Source: N074bin45 sp039587475 | GTDB taxonomy: Bacteria > Gemmatimonadota > Gemmatimonadetes > Gemmatimonadales > GWC2-71-9 | Length of the DNA stretch: 64,000 nucleotides | Reading direction: 5' to 3' | Assembly (NCBI GenBank): GCA_039587475.1 | Contig: JBDHIK010000003.1 | Location: 1-64,000, forward strand | In this document: positions 52,485-60,515 of the stretch, piece after piece | Numbering within the stretch: position 1 is the first letter of the stretch | How the letters are laid out: each line of letters opens with the position of its first letter | Made by a program: the position numbers and the translations under genes | The notes under the pieces: model-generated | What the model was told of the DNA's origin: nothing | What the model saw: only the letters and a program-made list of their open reading frames with translations | Databases searched by the model: none

Positions 52485-53959
52485 CGGATCCATTGGGCGG
52501 CCGCCAGGACGCGGAGGATCAGCGGAGCGCCACCGACGAGGAGGGCTTCCTCCGCCACAGTGGCCGGGCGCTGTTGTTGTCCCTGTATGCGGCGCTGCGC
52601 AGCCTCAAGTTGTATCCGCTCGAGAACGAGACGGTCCAGAAGGCCCTCGACGACCTCCAGGCCAGTGCCGGGGCCCTCATCGAGGCCGAGGACGAGATCG
52701 AGGTCCGCATGGCCGGGGACTTCATCTTCGTCAATTCGACGCGCCTGCGCCTGGAGCTCGACAACTACGCCTCCTTCAGTCAGATCCTCTCCATCTTCCG
52801 GACATTCGACATCGGGACGCTGCACGTCGGCGCGAAGGTGGAACGACGCGAGTGGCAGGTCTTCCTCAGTCTGCTCCTCAGTCTGTCGACGCGGGAGGAT
52901 CCTGAAGACCTGCTCGACGAGCTGCAATCCCGGTTGGCGCGCGCCGACGTCGCGGGCCTCTCGCTCGAACCACGGAGCGGGGCGCATGACATGGATGAGC
53001 AGGAGATGGCTCGTGAGATGGCCAAGCGTACCTACTCGCAGGGCGTCGCGGTCACCAAGGATGTGGTGAACAGCGTGCGGATGGGGCGGGCCGCGAGCAT
53101 CAAGCGTGTCAAGCGGGTGGTGCAGGGGATCGTGGACCAGGTCCTCAACAACGAGACGTCGTTGATAGGGCTGACGACGCTGCGGGACTACGATGAGTAC
53201 ACGTTCACCCACTCGGTCAACGTGTGCATCTTCTCGATTGCCCTGGGCAAGAAGATCGGGCTGACGAAGACCCAGTTGTACGATCTGGGCCTGGCGGCCC
53301 TGCTGCACGACGTCGGGAAGGCCCGGGTGCCACTCGACGTCCTCAACAAGACCACCAGTCTCGATGAGGACGAGTGGCGCATCATTCAGGAACACCCGTG
53401 GACCGGCGCGCTCACGCTCTTCACGATGCGGGGCTACGACGAAACGCCGTACCGTTCCATCCTGGTCGCCTATGAGCACCATATGAAAACGGATTTGACC
53501 GGGTACCCACGCTCTCGGCGCTCGCGGGAGCTCGGCATCTATTCCAAACTCGTCGCCGTGGCGGATGGGTTCGATGCCGCGACGACTCGGCGCAGCTACC
53601 AGACGATCCCCATTCAACCGGACGAAGTCCTCCGGGAGATGTGGGAAAACCCCAGGCGCGGCTACGACAAGGTCATGGTCAAGGCGCTCATCAACTTGAT
53701 GGGGGTGTACCCGGTCGGGACCTGCGTGATCCTGGATACCTTCGAGGTTGCCGTCGTGGCCCAGGCCAATCCGGACCCGGCCTTCATCAACCGTCCGCTC
53801 CTCAAGGTCGTCATCAACGAGGACGGTGCCGTCGTGCCGCCGCCGGGGAAGACCGTCGATCTGGGCGGGCGCGATGCTGCGGGCAATTTCCTCCACTCGA
53901 TCGTGAAGGTCACCAACCCTGAGCGATACGGCATCACCGTCGGGGACTACTTTGTCTAG
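52481..53959 (+). CDS. HD-GYP-like phosphohydrolase with shared N-terminal domain
   Basis: A 492-residue protein. The N-terminal domain (about 25-145) resembles that of the preceding HEAT-repeat protein. The C-terminal domain is an HD-GYP-type phosphodiesterase fold: HSVN, LLHDVGKARVP, EHPWTG, EHHMKTDLTGYP and VADGFDA. All His/Asp metal ligands appear kept, but the GYP motif departs from HHExxDGxGYP: Glu is Met and the Gly after Asp is Leu. Cyclic-di-GMP hydrolysis is therefore possible but not assured. The ATG at 52481 overlaps the HEAT gene stop; the MCP gene follows after 21 bp. Confidence 0.82.
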   Translation: MTDPLGGRQDAEDQRSATDEEGFLRHSGRALLLSLYAALRSLKLYPLENETVQKALDDLQASAGALIEAEDEIEVRMAGDFIFVNSTRLRLELDNYASFSQILSIFRTFDIGTLHVGAKVERREWQVFLSLLLSLSTREDPEDLLDELQSRLARADVAGLSLEPRSGAHDMDEQEMAREMAKRTYSQGVAVTKDVVNSVRMGRAASIKRVKRVVQGIVDQVLNNETSLIGLTTLRDYDEYTFTHSVNVCIFSIALGKKIGLTKTQLYDLGLAALLHDVGKARVPLDVLNKTTSLDEDEWRIIQEHPWTGALTLFTMRGYDETPYRSILVAYEHHMKTDLTGYPRSRRSRELGIYSKLVAVADGFDAATTRRSYQTIPIQPDEVLREMWENPRRGYDKVMVKALINLMGVYPVGTCVILDTFEVAVVAQANPDPAFINRPLLKVVINEDGAVVPPPGKTVDLGGRDAAGNFLHSIVKVTNPERYGITVGDYFV

Positions 53960-53980
53960 GCTGCGCTACCGGGTGCTGCA

Positions 53981-56056
53981 ATGACCGCCTGGGAGATCCA
54001 GCGTACCTATGCCCGTGCACTGGTCGGCATCGGTGGGGCCCTCGCCTTTGCCGTGTGCATACTGTTCCCGCCTCTGCAGCCCAGTGCCGCCGCGACCCTT
54101 GCCGTCATCCTCGCGATCGCCGCGCTTCGGGCCGCCCCAGTCCGACTGAGCAAGTTCTCCTATTTGAACCAGAACGGCGTCCCGGTGCTGGTCGGGGCCC
54201 TCACGCTCGGGCCCGGCCCCGTCGTCCTGGGGCTGGTGGTCGGAATTCTCGCAACCGACACGTTCATTCTGCGGAAGCCGTCGTTCGCCGCAGCCGTGAA
54301 TGCCGGACGCGAGGTCATCGCCTTCGTCACCGCCTATGGGGCCTACGCGGCGGTGGCCAGGGTCACCGGGGTCCATGGCTTGTCCCTCGATGCCTTGCCT
54401 GCGGCCATCACCCTGGTCGGTGTCTACTTCTTCGCCTCGCGCAGCCTCTTCTACTTCACCATGCTGCTCCGGGCCAAGCTCGAGAGTGAGGAACGGCTCC
54501 TCATTCTCCGCTACGAGATCGTCTCCTACCTCCTGACCGTGCTGGCCACGCTCATGGTACTCGGGGCGCTGGCCACCCTGGCGCCCACGGGATGGATCGC
54601 CGTAATGGTGGTTCTGGGGTTCGTCGGCCTCCTCACCAAGAAGATCGTCGAGGAGGCCATCGCGGCGGAGTACCTCAACAAGGTGCACGTGATGGAGGCG
54701 ACGGTCACACGCAACGTCGCACTGCATGACTCGTTCGATCAGATCGAACGGTTGGCCAACCGCCTGCTCGATTGGGGAGACCTGCGAATCTATCGGTTGG
54801 ACGACGGCCGCTTCGAGCTCACGTATCGGAGCGTCGTCGGCCGCCCCAACCGCGACGACCCGCCATCGGATTATCAGGTCCTGCGGGCCGAGGCCCTGGC
54901 CTCGGGAACACCGGTCGTCATCAATGACGCCACCGTCGACACCCGGGTGCAGAACGTCGATCCGAAGGCCCGGTGCCTGGTGTTCATGCCGCTGACGTTT
55001 GGGGACGAGACGATTGGGACGCTCGAACTCGAGCATCACAAGCGCCATGTCTACCGGGCCCGCGAATTGGCGGCCATGTCTACGCTGGCCTCGCAGATCG
55101 CGACCGCCATCCACATTTCCGAACTCCGGCGCCCTCTGGTATCCACCGTCGAACAGATCGGCAACCAGATCGACGCGTTGGCGGGCATCGCCGAGTCTCT
55201 CAGGGAATCCGCCACCTCCCTGGCCTCCGTGGCAGGCGCCATCAGTTCTCGGGTCGCCGAGGAGGAGTTGTTCGTGACGGCGGGGTTGGAGGCGACCGAG
55301 TCGTTGTCGCAGGCCTCCCGGGACGTGGTGCTGGAAGGGGAGAAGGCCTCCCAGGTGAGCGAGGTCGCGGCCCAGGTGGCAACCCGGAACCGGCAGACCA
55401 TCGCGGAAGCCATCGACCGCCTGGTGAGCGTGCACCAGTTCGTTTCGGAGAGCGCCGAGCAAGTCGGTCAACTGGGGGTCGTCACCCGCCAGATCACGGG
55501 GTTCATCGGTTCCATTCATGAGATTGCCGACCTGACCAACCTCATCGCCCTGAACGCCGCCATCGAGGCGGCGCGCGCCGGGGCTGAGGGGAAGGGCTTC
55601 GCCGTCGTGGCGGACGAGGTCCGGGATCTGGCGGCGCAGAGCGCCGCTGCCGCCCGGGATGCCGGACGGCTGGTCAGCGCCATTTCGACCCAGGTGACCG
55701 AGATCTCCTCGCAGATGGACCGGGGTCAGCAGGTGGTGTCCGGCGTGGAGCAGTTGAGCAGCAACGCCGCCAACGCCCTCGACGAAATCGTGCTGTCGGC
55801 GCAGGAGGTGGGTGGCCATGCGACCCGGATCGCCGCCACCGCCACGGCCCAGGAGGGTCCCTTCCAGAAACTGAAGGAACAGATCCAGTACCTGGCGGAG
55901 ATCTCCCGTCGCACGCAGGGAGAAACCGGCCTCCTGACCGACCGGGCCGCGGAGGCGTCGCGCGGACAGGAGAATCTGGAAGCCTCCATCGGACAGCTGC
56001 AACACGTCGCGGATCACCTGCAACGCATCACCAAGCACTTCGCGGTCGGCGAATGA
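53981..56056 (+). CDS. Multi-TM receptor with GAF and MCP signalling domains
   Basis: A 691-residue protein. Seven or so membrane helices fill residues ~10-225, a MASE-like sensor region, followed by a GAF domain (about 235-375, ending ELAAMSTLASQIATAIHI). A long coiled coil with the methyl-accepting chemotaxis hairpin tip follows (LTNLIALNAAIEAARAG, EGKGFAVVADEVRDLA). There is no HAMP domain and no periplasmic ligand domain. No cheA, cheW, cheB or cheR is in the window, so it may signal to a distant array or to its two upstream neighbours. It overlaps folK by ATGA. Confidence 0.88.
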   Translation: MTAWEIQRTYARALVGIGGALAFAVCILFPPLQPSAAATLAVILAIAALRAAPVRLSKFSYLNQNGVPVLVGALTLGPGPVVLGLVVGILATDTFILRKPSFAAAVNAGREVIAFVTAYGAYAAVARVTGVHGLSLDALPAAITLVGVYFFASRSLFYFTMLLRAKLESEERLLILRYEIVSYLLTVLATLMVLGALATLAPTGWIAVMVVLGFVGLLTKKIVEEAIAAEYLNKVHVMEATVTRNVALHDSFDQIERLANRLLDWGDLRIYRLDDGRFELTYRSVVGRPNRDDPPSDYQVLRAEALASGTPVVINDATVDTRVQNVDPKARCLVFMPLTFGDETIGTLELEHHKRHVYRARELAAMSTLASQIATAIHISELRRPLVSTVEQIGNQIDALAGIAESLRESATSLASVAGAISSRVAEEELFVTAGLEATESLSQASRDVVLEGEKASQVSEVAAQVATRNRQTIAEAIDRLVSVHQFVSESAEQVGQLGVVTRQITGFIGSIHEIADLTNLIALNAAIEAARAGAEGKGFAVVADEVRDLAAQSAAAARDAGRLVSAISTQVTEISSQMDRGQQVVSGVEQLSSNAANALDEIVLSAQEVGGHATRIAATATAQEGPFQKLKEQIQYLAEISRRTQGETGLLTDRAAEASRGQENLEASIGQLQHVADHLQRITKHFAVGE

Positions 56057-56481
56057 CCGACCCCGCCGGCACGGCCCACGCGTTCGTTGCACTGGGCAGC
56101 AACCTCGGCGACCGGCACGAGTTTCTGGCGCTGGCCCGGCGCCGGTTGGCCTCGCTGCCCGGGGTACGACTCGTCAGCTCCAGTGCAATCGAAGAAACCG
56201 CCCCCCTCGACGGAATGGCACAGCCGCCGTATCTCAATCAAATGGTCGAAGTCGCCACCACGCTGAGCCCGCACGAGCTGCTCGACGCCTGTCTGGCCAT
56301 CGAGCGGGAGACCGGTCGCCAACGCGGTGACCGCTGGGCGCCACGCACCCTCGATCTCGACATCGTCCGCTTCGGCGACCGCGTCATCCGGGACGATCGG
56401 TTGACCGTGCCCCATCCGGAGCTCGGCCGTCGCGACTTCTGGCGGCGGGAACTGGAGGAGTTGGGAGCCCATGTCGGCTGA
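56053..56481 (+). CDS. folK: 2-amino-4-hydroxy-6-hydroxymethyldihydropteridine diphosphokinase
   Basis: Transfers pyrophosphate from ATP to the pterin in folate synthesis. The 142-residue protein has ALGSNLGDR at residues ~13-21, RWAPRTLDLDIVRFGD with the conserved Asp pair that binds Mg, and VPHPEL. Length is slightly short but complete. It overlaps the MCP gene and panB, so the pantothenate/folate genes are read through from the signalling block. Confidence 0.94.
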   Translation: MTDPAGTAHAFVALGSNLGDRHEFLALARRRLASLPGVRLVSSSAIEETAPLDGMAQPPYLNQMVEVATTLSPHELLDACLAIERETGRQRGDRWAPRTLDLDIVRFGDRVIRDDRLTVPHPELGRRDFWRRELEELGAHVG

Positions 56482-57283
56482 ACCGAGACCAGTCTCCACC
56501 ACCGCGCTTCTGGGCATGAAGGCCAGGGGCGAGAAGATCACCGTCCTCACGGCGTACGACGCCCTGTTCGCTCGCTTGCTGGACCAGGCCGGGGTCGACG
56601 TGCTCCTCGTCGGTGATTCGGTGCATCAGGTGCTTGGTGGAGCCCCGTCCACCCTGGGTGCCACGCTCGAGCAGATGATCTACCATGGCTCCCAGGTCGT
56701 CAGGGGGGCCGAACGCGCCCTGGTGGTGATCGACATGCCGTTCCTGTCCTATCAAGTCAGCATCGAGGATGCGGTGCGGAACGCCGGCCGAATCCTCAAG
56801 GAGACGGGAGCGGCAGCCGTGAAGCTCGAGGGCGGGGCCACCATGGCGCCGACGATTCGTGCGCTGGTGGACCGGGGCATTCCCGTCATGGGTCACCTGG
56901 GACTCACGCCGCAGTCGGTGCACGCGCTCGGGGGATATCGGGTGCAGGGGCGCGACGACGACGGCGCCGCCCGACTCCGGGACGATGCCGAACTCCTGGC
57001 AGAGGCCGGGGTCTTTGCGACGGTCCTCGAACTGGTGCCGAGCGCGCTGGCGGAGGAAGTCACCAAGGCCGTGGCCGTGCCGACGATCGGCATCGGCGCC
57101 GGCCCCGGTTGCGACGGGCAGGTTCTCGTGTTGCATGACATGCTGGGGTTGAACGAGGGATTCACGCCCAAGTTCCTCAAACACTACGCCCATCTGGCGG
57201 ACGATGTCCGCCGGGCGGCGGAGGCGTTTCAAGACGATGTGCGCCATGGCCGGTACCCGGGGCCGGAACACGGCTTCAGCTGA
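56471..57283 (+). CDS. panB: 3-methyl-2-oxobutanoate hydroxymethyltransferase
   Basis: Makes ketopantoate from 2-oxoisovalerate and methylene-THF, the first pantothenate step. The 270-residue protein has TAYDALFARL, VLLVGDSV (Mg-binding Asp region), VKLEGG and GHLGLTPQSV. The ATG at 56471 overlaps the folK end by 11 bp. A folate-dependent enzyme next to folK is a sensible pairing. Confidence 0.96.
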   Translation: MSAEPRPVSTTALLGMKARGEKITVLTAYDALFARLLDQAGVDVLLVGDSVHQVLGGAPSTLGATLEQMIYHGSQVVRGAERALVVIDMPFLSYQVSIEDAVRNAGRILKETGAAAVKLEGGATMAPTIRALVDRGIPVMGHLGLTPQSVHALGGYRVQGRDDDGAARLRDDAELLAEAGVFATVLELVPSALAEEVTKAVAVPTIGIGAGPGCDGQVLVLHDMLGLNEGFTPKFLKHYAHLADDVRRAAEAFQDDVRHGRYPGPEHGFS

Positions 57284-57290
57284 GTCCACC

Positions 57291-58145
57291 ATGCACGAAT
57301 GCCGGGAGGTGGCCGAACTGCGCACCTGGCGCGAAGCGCGCCGTGCCGAGGGGAAGACGGTAGCGCTGGTCCCCACCATGGGCTTTCTGCACGAAGGTCA
57401 TCTGGCGCTGGTCGATGAGGCCCGCCGGCGGGCCGACGCCGTGGTGATGTCCAGTTTCGTCAACCCGCTTCAATTCGGTCCTGGGGAAGACCTGGACGCC
57501 TACCCGAGAGACGAAGCGAGGGACGGCGAGCTGGCTCGGAGCCGGGGCGTCGATCTCCTGTTCCTCCCGGCCGTGGAAACGATGTACCCGCCCGGTGCGG
57601 AGACGCATGTGGTGCCGGGGGACGCGGGCGTCGACTGGGAAGGCCGGTTTCGCCCGGGGCATTTCGATGGAGTGCTGACGGTGGTTGCCACGTTGTTCCA
57701 CCTCGTCGCGCCCGAGGTGGCATGCTTCGGTCAGAAGGACATTCAGCAGGCGACCCTGATTCGTCGGATGGTGCGGGACCTCCAGTGGGACCTCGAGGTC
57801 GTCGTGGTGCCCACGGTACGCGAGGCCGATGGACTGGCCATGAGTAGCCGTAACGTCTACCTCACCCCGGAGGAGCGTGTCGAAGCCGCCGGACTGAGTG
57901 GGGCCCTTGCCGAGGCGCATCGCGCCTGGAACGACGGTGAGCGCAACGCCTCGGCCATCGTCGATCGCATGCAGGACGTCCTCGGCGGGCTGACCGCCCT
58001 GGAACTGCAGTATATTGCCGTGGTGGAGCCGGACGGGTTTCGACCCGTCAGTACCGTCACTCCTGAGACCATCGTTGCCGTTGCCGCCCGGGTGGGCCGG
58101 GCGCGACTGATCGATAACATCACCCTGAGCCGGGGGCTGCAGTGA
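57291..58145 (+). CDS. panC: Pantothenate synthetase
   Basis: Joins pantoate and beta-alanine with ATP. The ATG at 57291, 7 bp after the panB stop, gives 284 residues. PTMGFLHEGHLALV holds the HxGH nucleotide motif, SSFVNPLQF binds pantoate, FGQKD and MSSRNVYLTPEER complete the active site. An upstream in-frame start overlapping panB is not needed. Confidence 0.96.
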   Translation: MHECREVAELRTWREARRAEGKTVALVPTMGFLHEGHLALVDEARRRADAVVMSSFVNPLQFGPGEDLDAYPRDEARDGELARSRGVDLLFLPAVETMYPPGAETHVVPGDAGVDWEGRFRPGHFDGVLTVVATLFHLVAPEVACFGQKDIQQATLIRRMVRDLQWDLEVVVVPTVREADGLAMSSRNVYLTPEERVEAAGLSGALAEAHRAWNDGERNASAIVDRMQDVLGGLTALELQYIAVVEPDGFRPVSTVTPETIVAVAARVGRARLIDNITLSRGLQ

Positions 58146-58163
58146 CCCGGTGGACACCTGGGC

Positions 58164-58751
58164 GTGCATCCTGTGGCTGATCGCGAGTCTCCCGCCATTC
58201 TACGACGGACGCTGCCCGACTGGGCGGTCATGTCCGACAAGCGTTTGGCGCACGTCGAACGCGTCGCCGAGCTCGTGGTGCAATGGGCCGAGGCGATGGG
58301 CGTGCCCGACAACGAGCGACACCGTTGGTTACGCGCCGTCTGGTTGCACGATGCCATGCGGGACGCTTCCGAGGAGGAGCTGTCCGAATGGGCCCCAAGC
58401 GATCAGGGACCGCTGGCCATGCGGCATGGGCCTGCCGCGGCGGCCCGCGCCAAGGCTGAAGGGGAAACCGACCGAGGGGTCCTCGATGCGGTTCGGTACC
58501 ACTCCGTCGGCCTGACGGAGTGGGACATGGTGGGACGGGTGCTGTACTGCGCCGACTACCTCGAGCCCGGGCGGACGTTCGATCCGGAGGGGCGCGCCGC
58601 ACTGGCGCAGCAGTTCCCGCGTGACGTCGGTGGGGTCCTTCGCAGTGTGCTCGAATCTCGCCTGCGCCACACCCTCGAGAGGAGGCGCCAGCTCCCCGAA
58701 CCCACCGTACGATTGTGGAACTCTCTCTTCGTCGATCGCGCCGCGGACTGA
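58164..58751 (+). CDS. yqeK: YqeK-like HD-domain hydrolase (probable Ap4A hydrolase)
   Basis: A 195-residue HD protein. RLAHVERVAELV and WLHDAMRD provide the H...HD metal ligands, RHGPAAAA and YHSVG further histidines, and YCADYLEPGRTF matches the YqeK signature. YqeK proteins hydrolyse diadenosine tetraphosphate symmetrically to ADP. In many bacteria yqeK sits with a LytR_C gene and rsfS; here the LytR_C gene follows but rsfS does not. The next gene overlaps the end by 37 bp. The ATG at 58164 could be shortened to internal starts. Confidence 0.82.
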   Translation: MHPVADRESPAILRRTLPDWAVMSDKRLAHVERVAELVVQWAEAMGVPDNERHRWLRAVWLHDAMRDASEEELSEWAPSDQGPLAMRHGPAAAARAKAEGETDRGVLDAVRYHSVGLTEWDMVGRVLYCADYLEPGRTFDPEGRAALAQQFPRDVGGVLRSVLESRLRHTLERRRQLPEPTVRLWNSLFVDRAAD

Positions 58752-59143
58752 TCCTCTTGGCCATTCTGGCCACCGCAGCGGTGGCGGTCTTCCTCGTCGG
58801 TCGCCCCGGGGGGGACGCCGTCGAAGGCTATGCCTATCCGGTGCCGCCCAGTCACTCCGGGAACACCGTCGAAGTGCTGAACGGCACGTCGCAAACCGGA
58901 CTGGCCCGGCGCGGGACCCGCGCGCTGCGCGCCGAGGGATTCGACGTGGTGTTCTTCGGCAACGCTGCCCCGGTCGATAGCACGCAGATCGTGGTCCGTC
59001 GAGGATCGGACCGGATCGGCGCCCGGTTGGTGGAGGCCCTCGGAGGCGGCATCATCCGGTTCGAGGAAGACACGCTCCGCCGAGTTGACGCGACGGTCAT
59101 CCTGGGCGGCGACTACCATCCATCGCCCGCTCCCTCCCTCTAG
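58715..59143 (+). CDS. LytR C-terminal-domain membrane protein
   Basis: A 142-residue protein with a basic start, one membrane helix (about 12-29) and an extracytoplasmic LytR_C domain (about 48-135; VEVLNGTSQTGLARRGTRAL and the later VILGGD). The domain usually follows LytR-Cps2A-Psr cell-wall ligases but also occurs alone, as here, where its role is not known. It overlaps yqeK by 37 bp and is convergent, 2 bp away, with the glycerate kinase gene. Confidence 0.8.
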   Translation: MELSLRRSRRGLILLAILATAAVAVFLVGRPGGDAVEGYAYPVPPSHSGNTVEVLNGTSQTGLARRGTRALRAEGFDVVFFGNAAPVDSTQIVVRRGSDRIGARLVEALGGGIIRFEEDTLRRVDATVILGGDYHPSPAPSL

Positions 59144-59145
59144 AC

Positions 59146-60486
59146 TCAGCCCGCCACGAGACCCAGGACCAGGTCCGCGACGTTGGTGCCCGTTTCGCCC
59201 ACTTTCAGGAGACTGTCCGCTGCGTCCAACGCATGATACGACGCGTGCTGCGCCAGAGCCTGTGTCGGGTCGAGCCCCGCTCTGCGGATCCGGTGCCACG
59301 TCTCCGGCGTGACGACCGCACCCGCTGCGTCGGTGGGCCCGTCGCGCCCGTCGGTCCCCCCCGCCAGGAGCGCGGCCACCGCAGGCAGGGTACGCAGCTC
59401 GCCCGCTGAGGCCAGCGCCAGTTCCTGACACCGTCCACCGGCGCCCAGGCCGTCATGGGACAGGGTGACCGTGGTTTCTCCACCCCATACATGCAAGTGT
59501 GTGCCGGCGACTGGTCGACTGATCGCGCCTGCGAGCGTCCTGCCCAGAGCCGCCCCCACCGCGGAGGCCTCCCCGCGGATCGGTTCGTCATGCCGATGAA
59601 CGGTCCATCCCTGACGCCGCCCATGGTGTGCCGCTGCCTCCTGGGCCATGCGGTTGGTCGCGATGAGCTGGAAGATGCCGTCGGAGAAGATGGACAATTC
59701 GGGTTTGGGCGTTTCGGGAAGGTCACCGCGACCGGTCGCGGCTATATTCGCCAGGATGGTTGCCGGAGGCTCGATGGATGCGCCTGGGTGCGCCAGCAGG
59801 GTGACGATGTCCGAAATGATCGTGGCGTCGGCGACCGTCGGTCCCGAGCCGATCGAGGCGGCGTCATCACCGGGGACATCGGACAGGGCAAAAGTCAGGC
59901 ATCGTGCCGGAGCAATCGCCAGGGCCAGCCGTCCGGCCCCCCAGCGCAGGAACCGCTTGCGGATGGCGTTGGCCCGGTGGATGTCGAGACCGGCTTCGCC
60001 AAGCTGGACGAAGAGCCGGGCAAGGTCTGGAGCTGAAATCCCGTGCACCGGTGCGGCGATCAAGCTGGTGGTGCCGCCGGACAGGAGCAACCACATTTCG
60101 TCGCCGGGTGCCACCCGAGCGACGAAGTCTCCCACTGCCTCGGCGGCCTCGAGGGACCGTTGGCCAGGGATGGGGTGATCGCCGGCCACGACCGGGAGGT
60201 CGGGGCAGGTGGCGGCGAGACCCTCGGTCGTGACGACCAGCCCCTGGGCGGGCTGCCGACCTTCGGTGGCGAGCCAGGAGACGCCACTGCGGTACATTGC
60301 CACAGCTGCCTTTCCGGTGGCCAGCAGATGTACCGCTCGGGCCGGCGGCCGCGACGACTGAAGGACCTGGTGGAGGGCGTGGCCAGGATCGACCGCGCGG
60401 ATGGCTTCCCGATAGCACTCGACCAGGGCGTGAGCGGCGCTGGCGTTGGTCCACGGTGAAGGCGTCATGGCCGGTCCCTGAGACAT
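59146..60486 (-). CDS. Glycerate 2-kinase (MOFRL/DUF4147 family)
   Basis: ATP-dependent phosphorylation of D-glycerate to 2-phosphoglycerate. The 446-residue protein has the two-domain DUF4147-MOFRL layout: LLATGKAAVAM, GDHPIPGQRSLEAAE, LLLSGGTTSLI near the middle and the C-terminal GGTDGRDGPTDAAGA typical of the MOFRL domain. The start is either ATG 60486 or ATG 60468. It is divergent, across 29 bp, from an aminotransferase and a 2-hydroxyacid dehydrogenase that together convert serine toward glycerate, so this kinase would return the product to central metabolism. Confidence 0.88.
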   Translation of the reverse strand: MSQGPAMTPSPWTNASAAHALVECYREAIRAVDPGHALHQVLQSSRPPARAVHLLATGKAAVAMYRSGVSWLATEGRQPAQGLVVTTEGLAATCPDLPVVAGDHPIPGQRSLEAAEAVGDFVARVAPGDEMWLLLSGGTTSLIAAPVHGISAPDLARLFVQLGEAGLDIHRANAIRKRFLRWGAGRLALAIAPARCLTFALSDVPGDDAASIGSGPTVADATIISDIVTLLAHPGASIEPPATILANIAATGRGDLPETPKPELSIFSDGIFQLIATNRMAQEAAAHHGRRQGWTVHRHDEPIRGEASAVGAALGRTLAGAISRPVAGTHLHVWGGETTVTLSHDGLGAGGRCQELALASAGELRTLPAVAALLAGGTDGRDGPTDAAGAVVTPETWHRIRRAGLDPTQALAQHASYHALDAADSLLKVGETGTNVADLVLGLVAG

Positions 60487-60515
60487 TTCTTTTTCCGGTG
60501 AAGCAAGGAGCTTGC

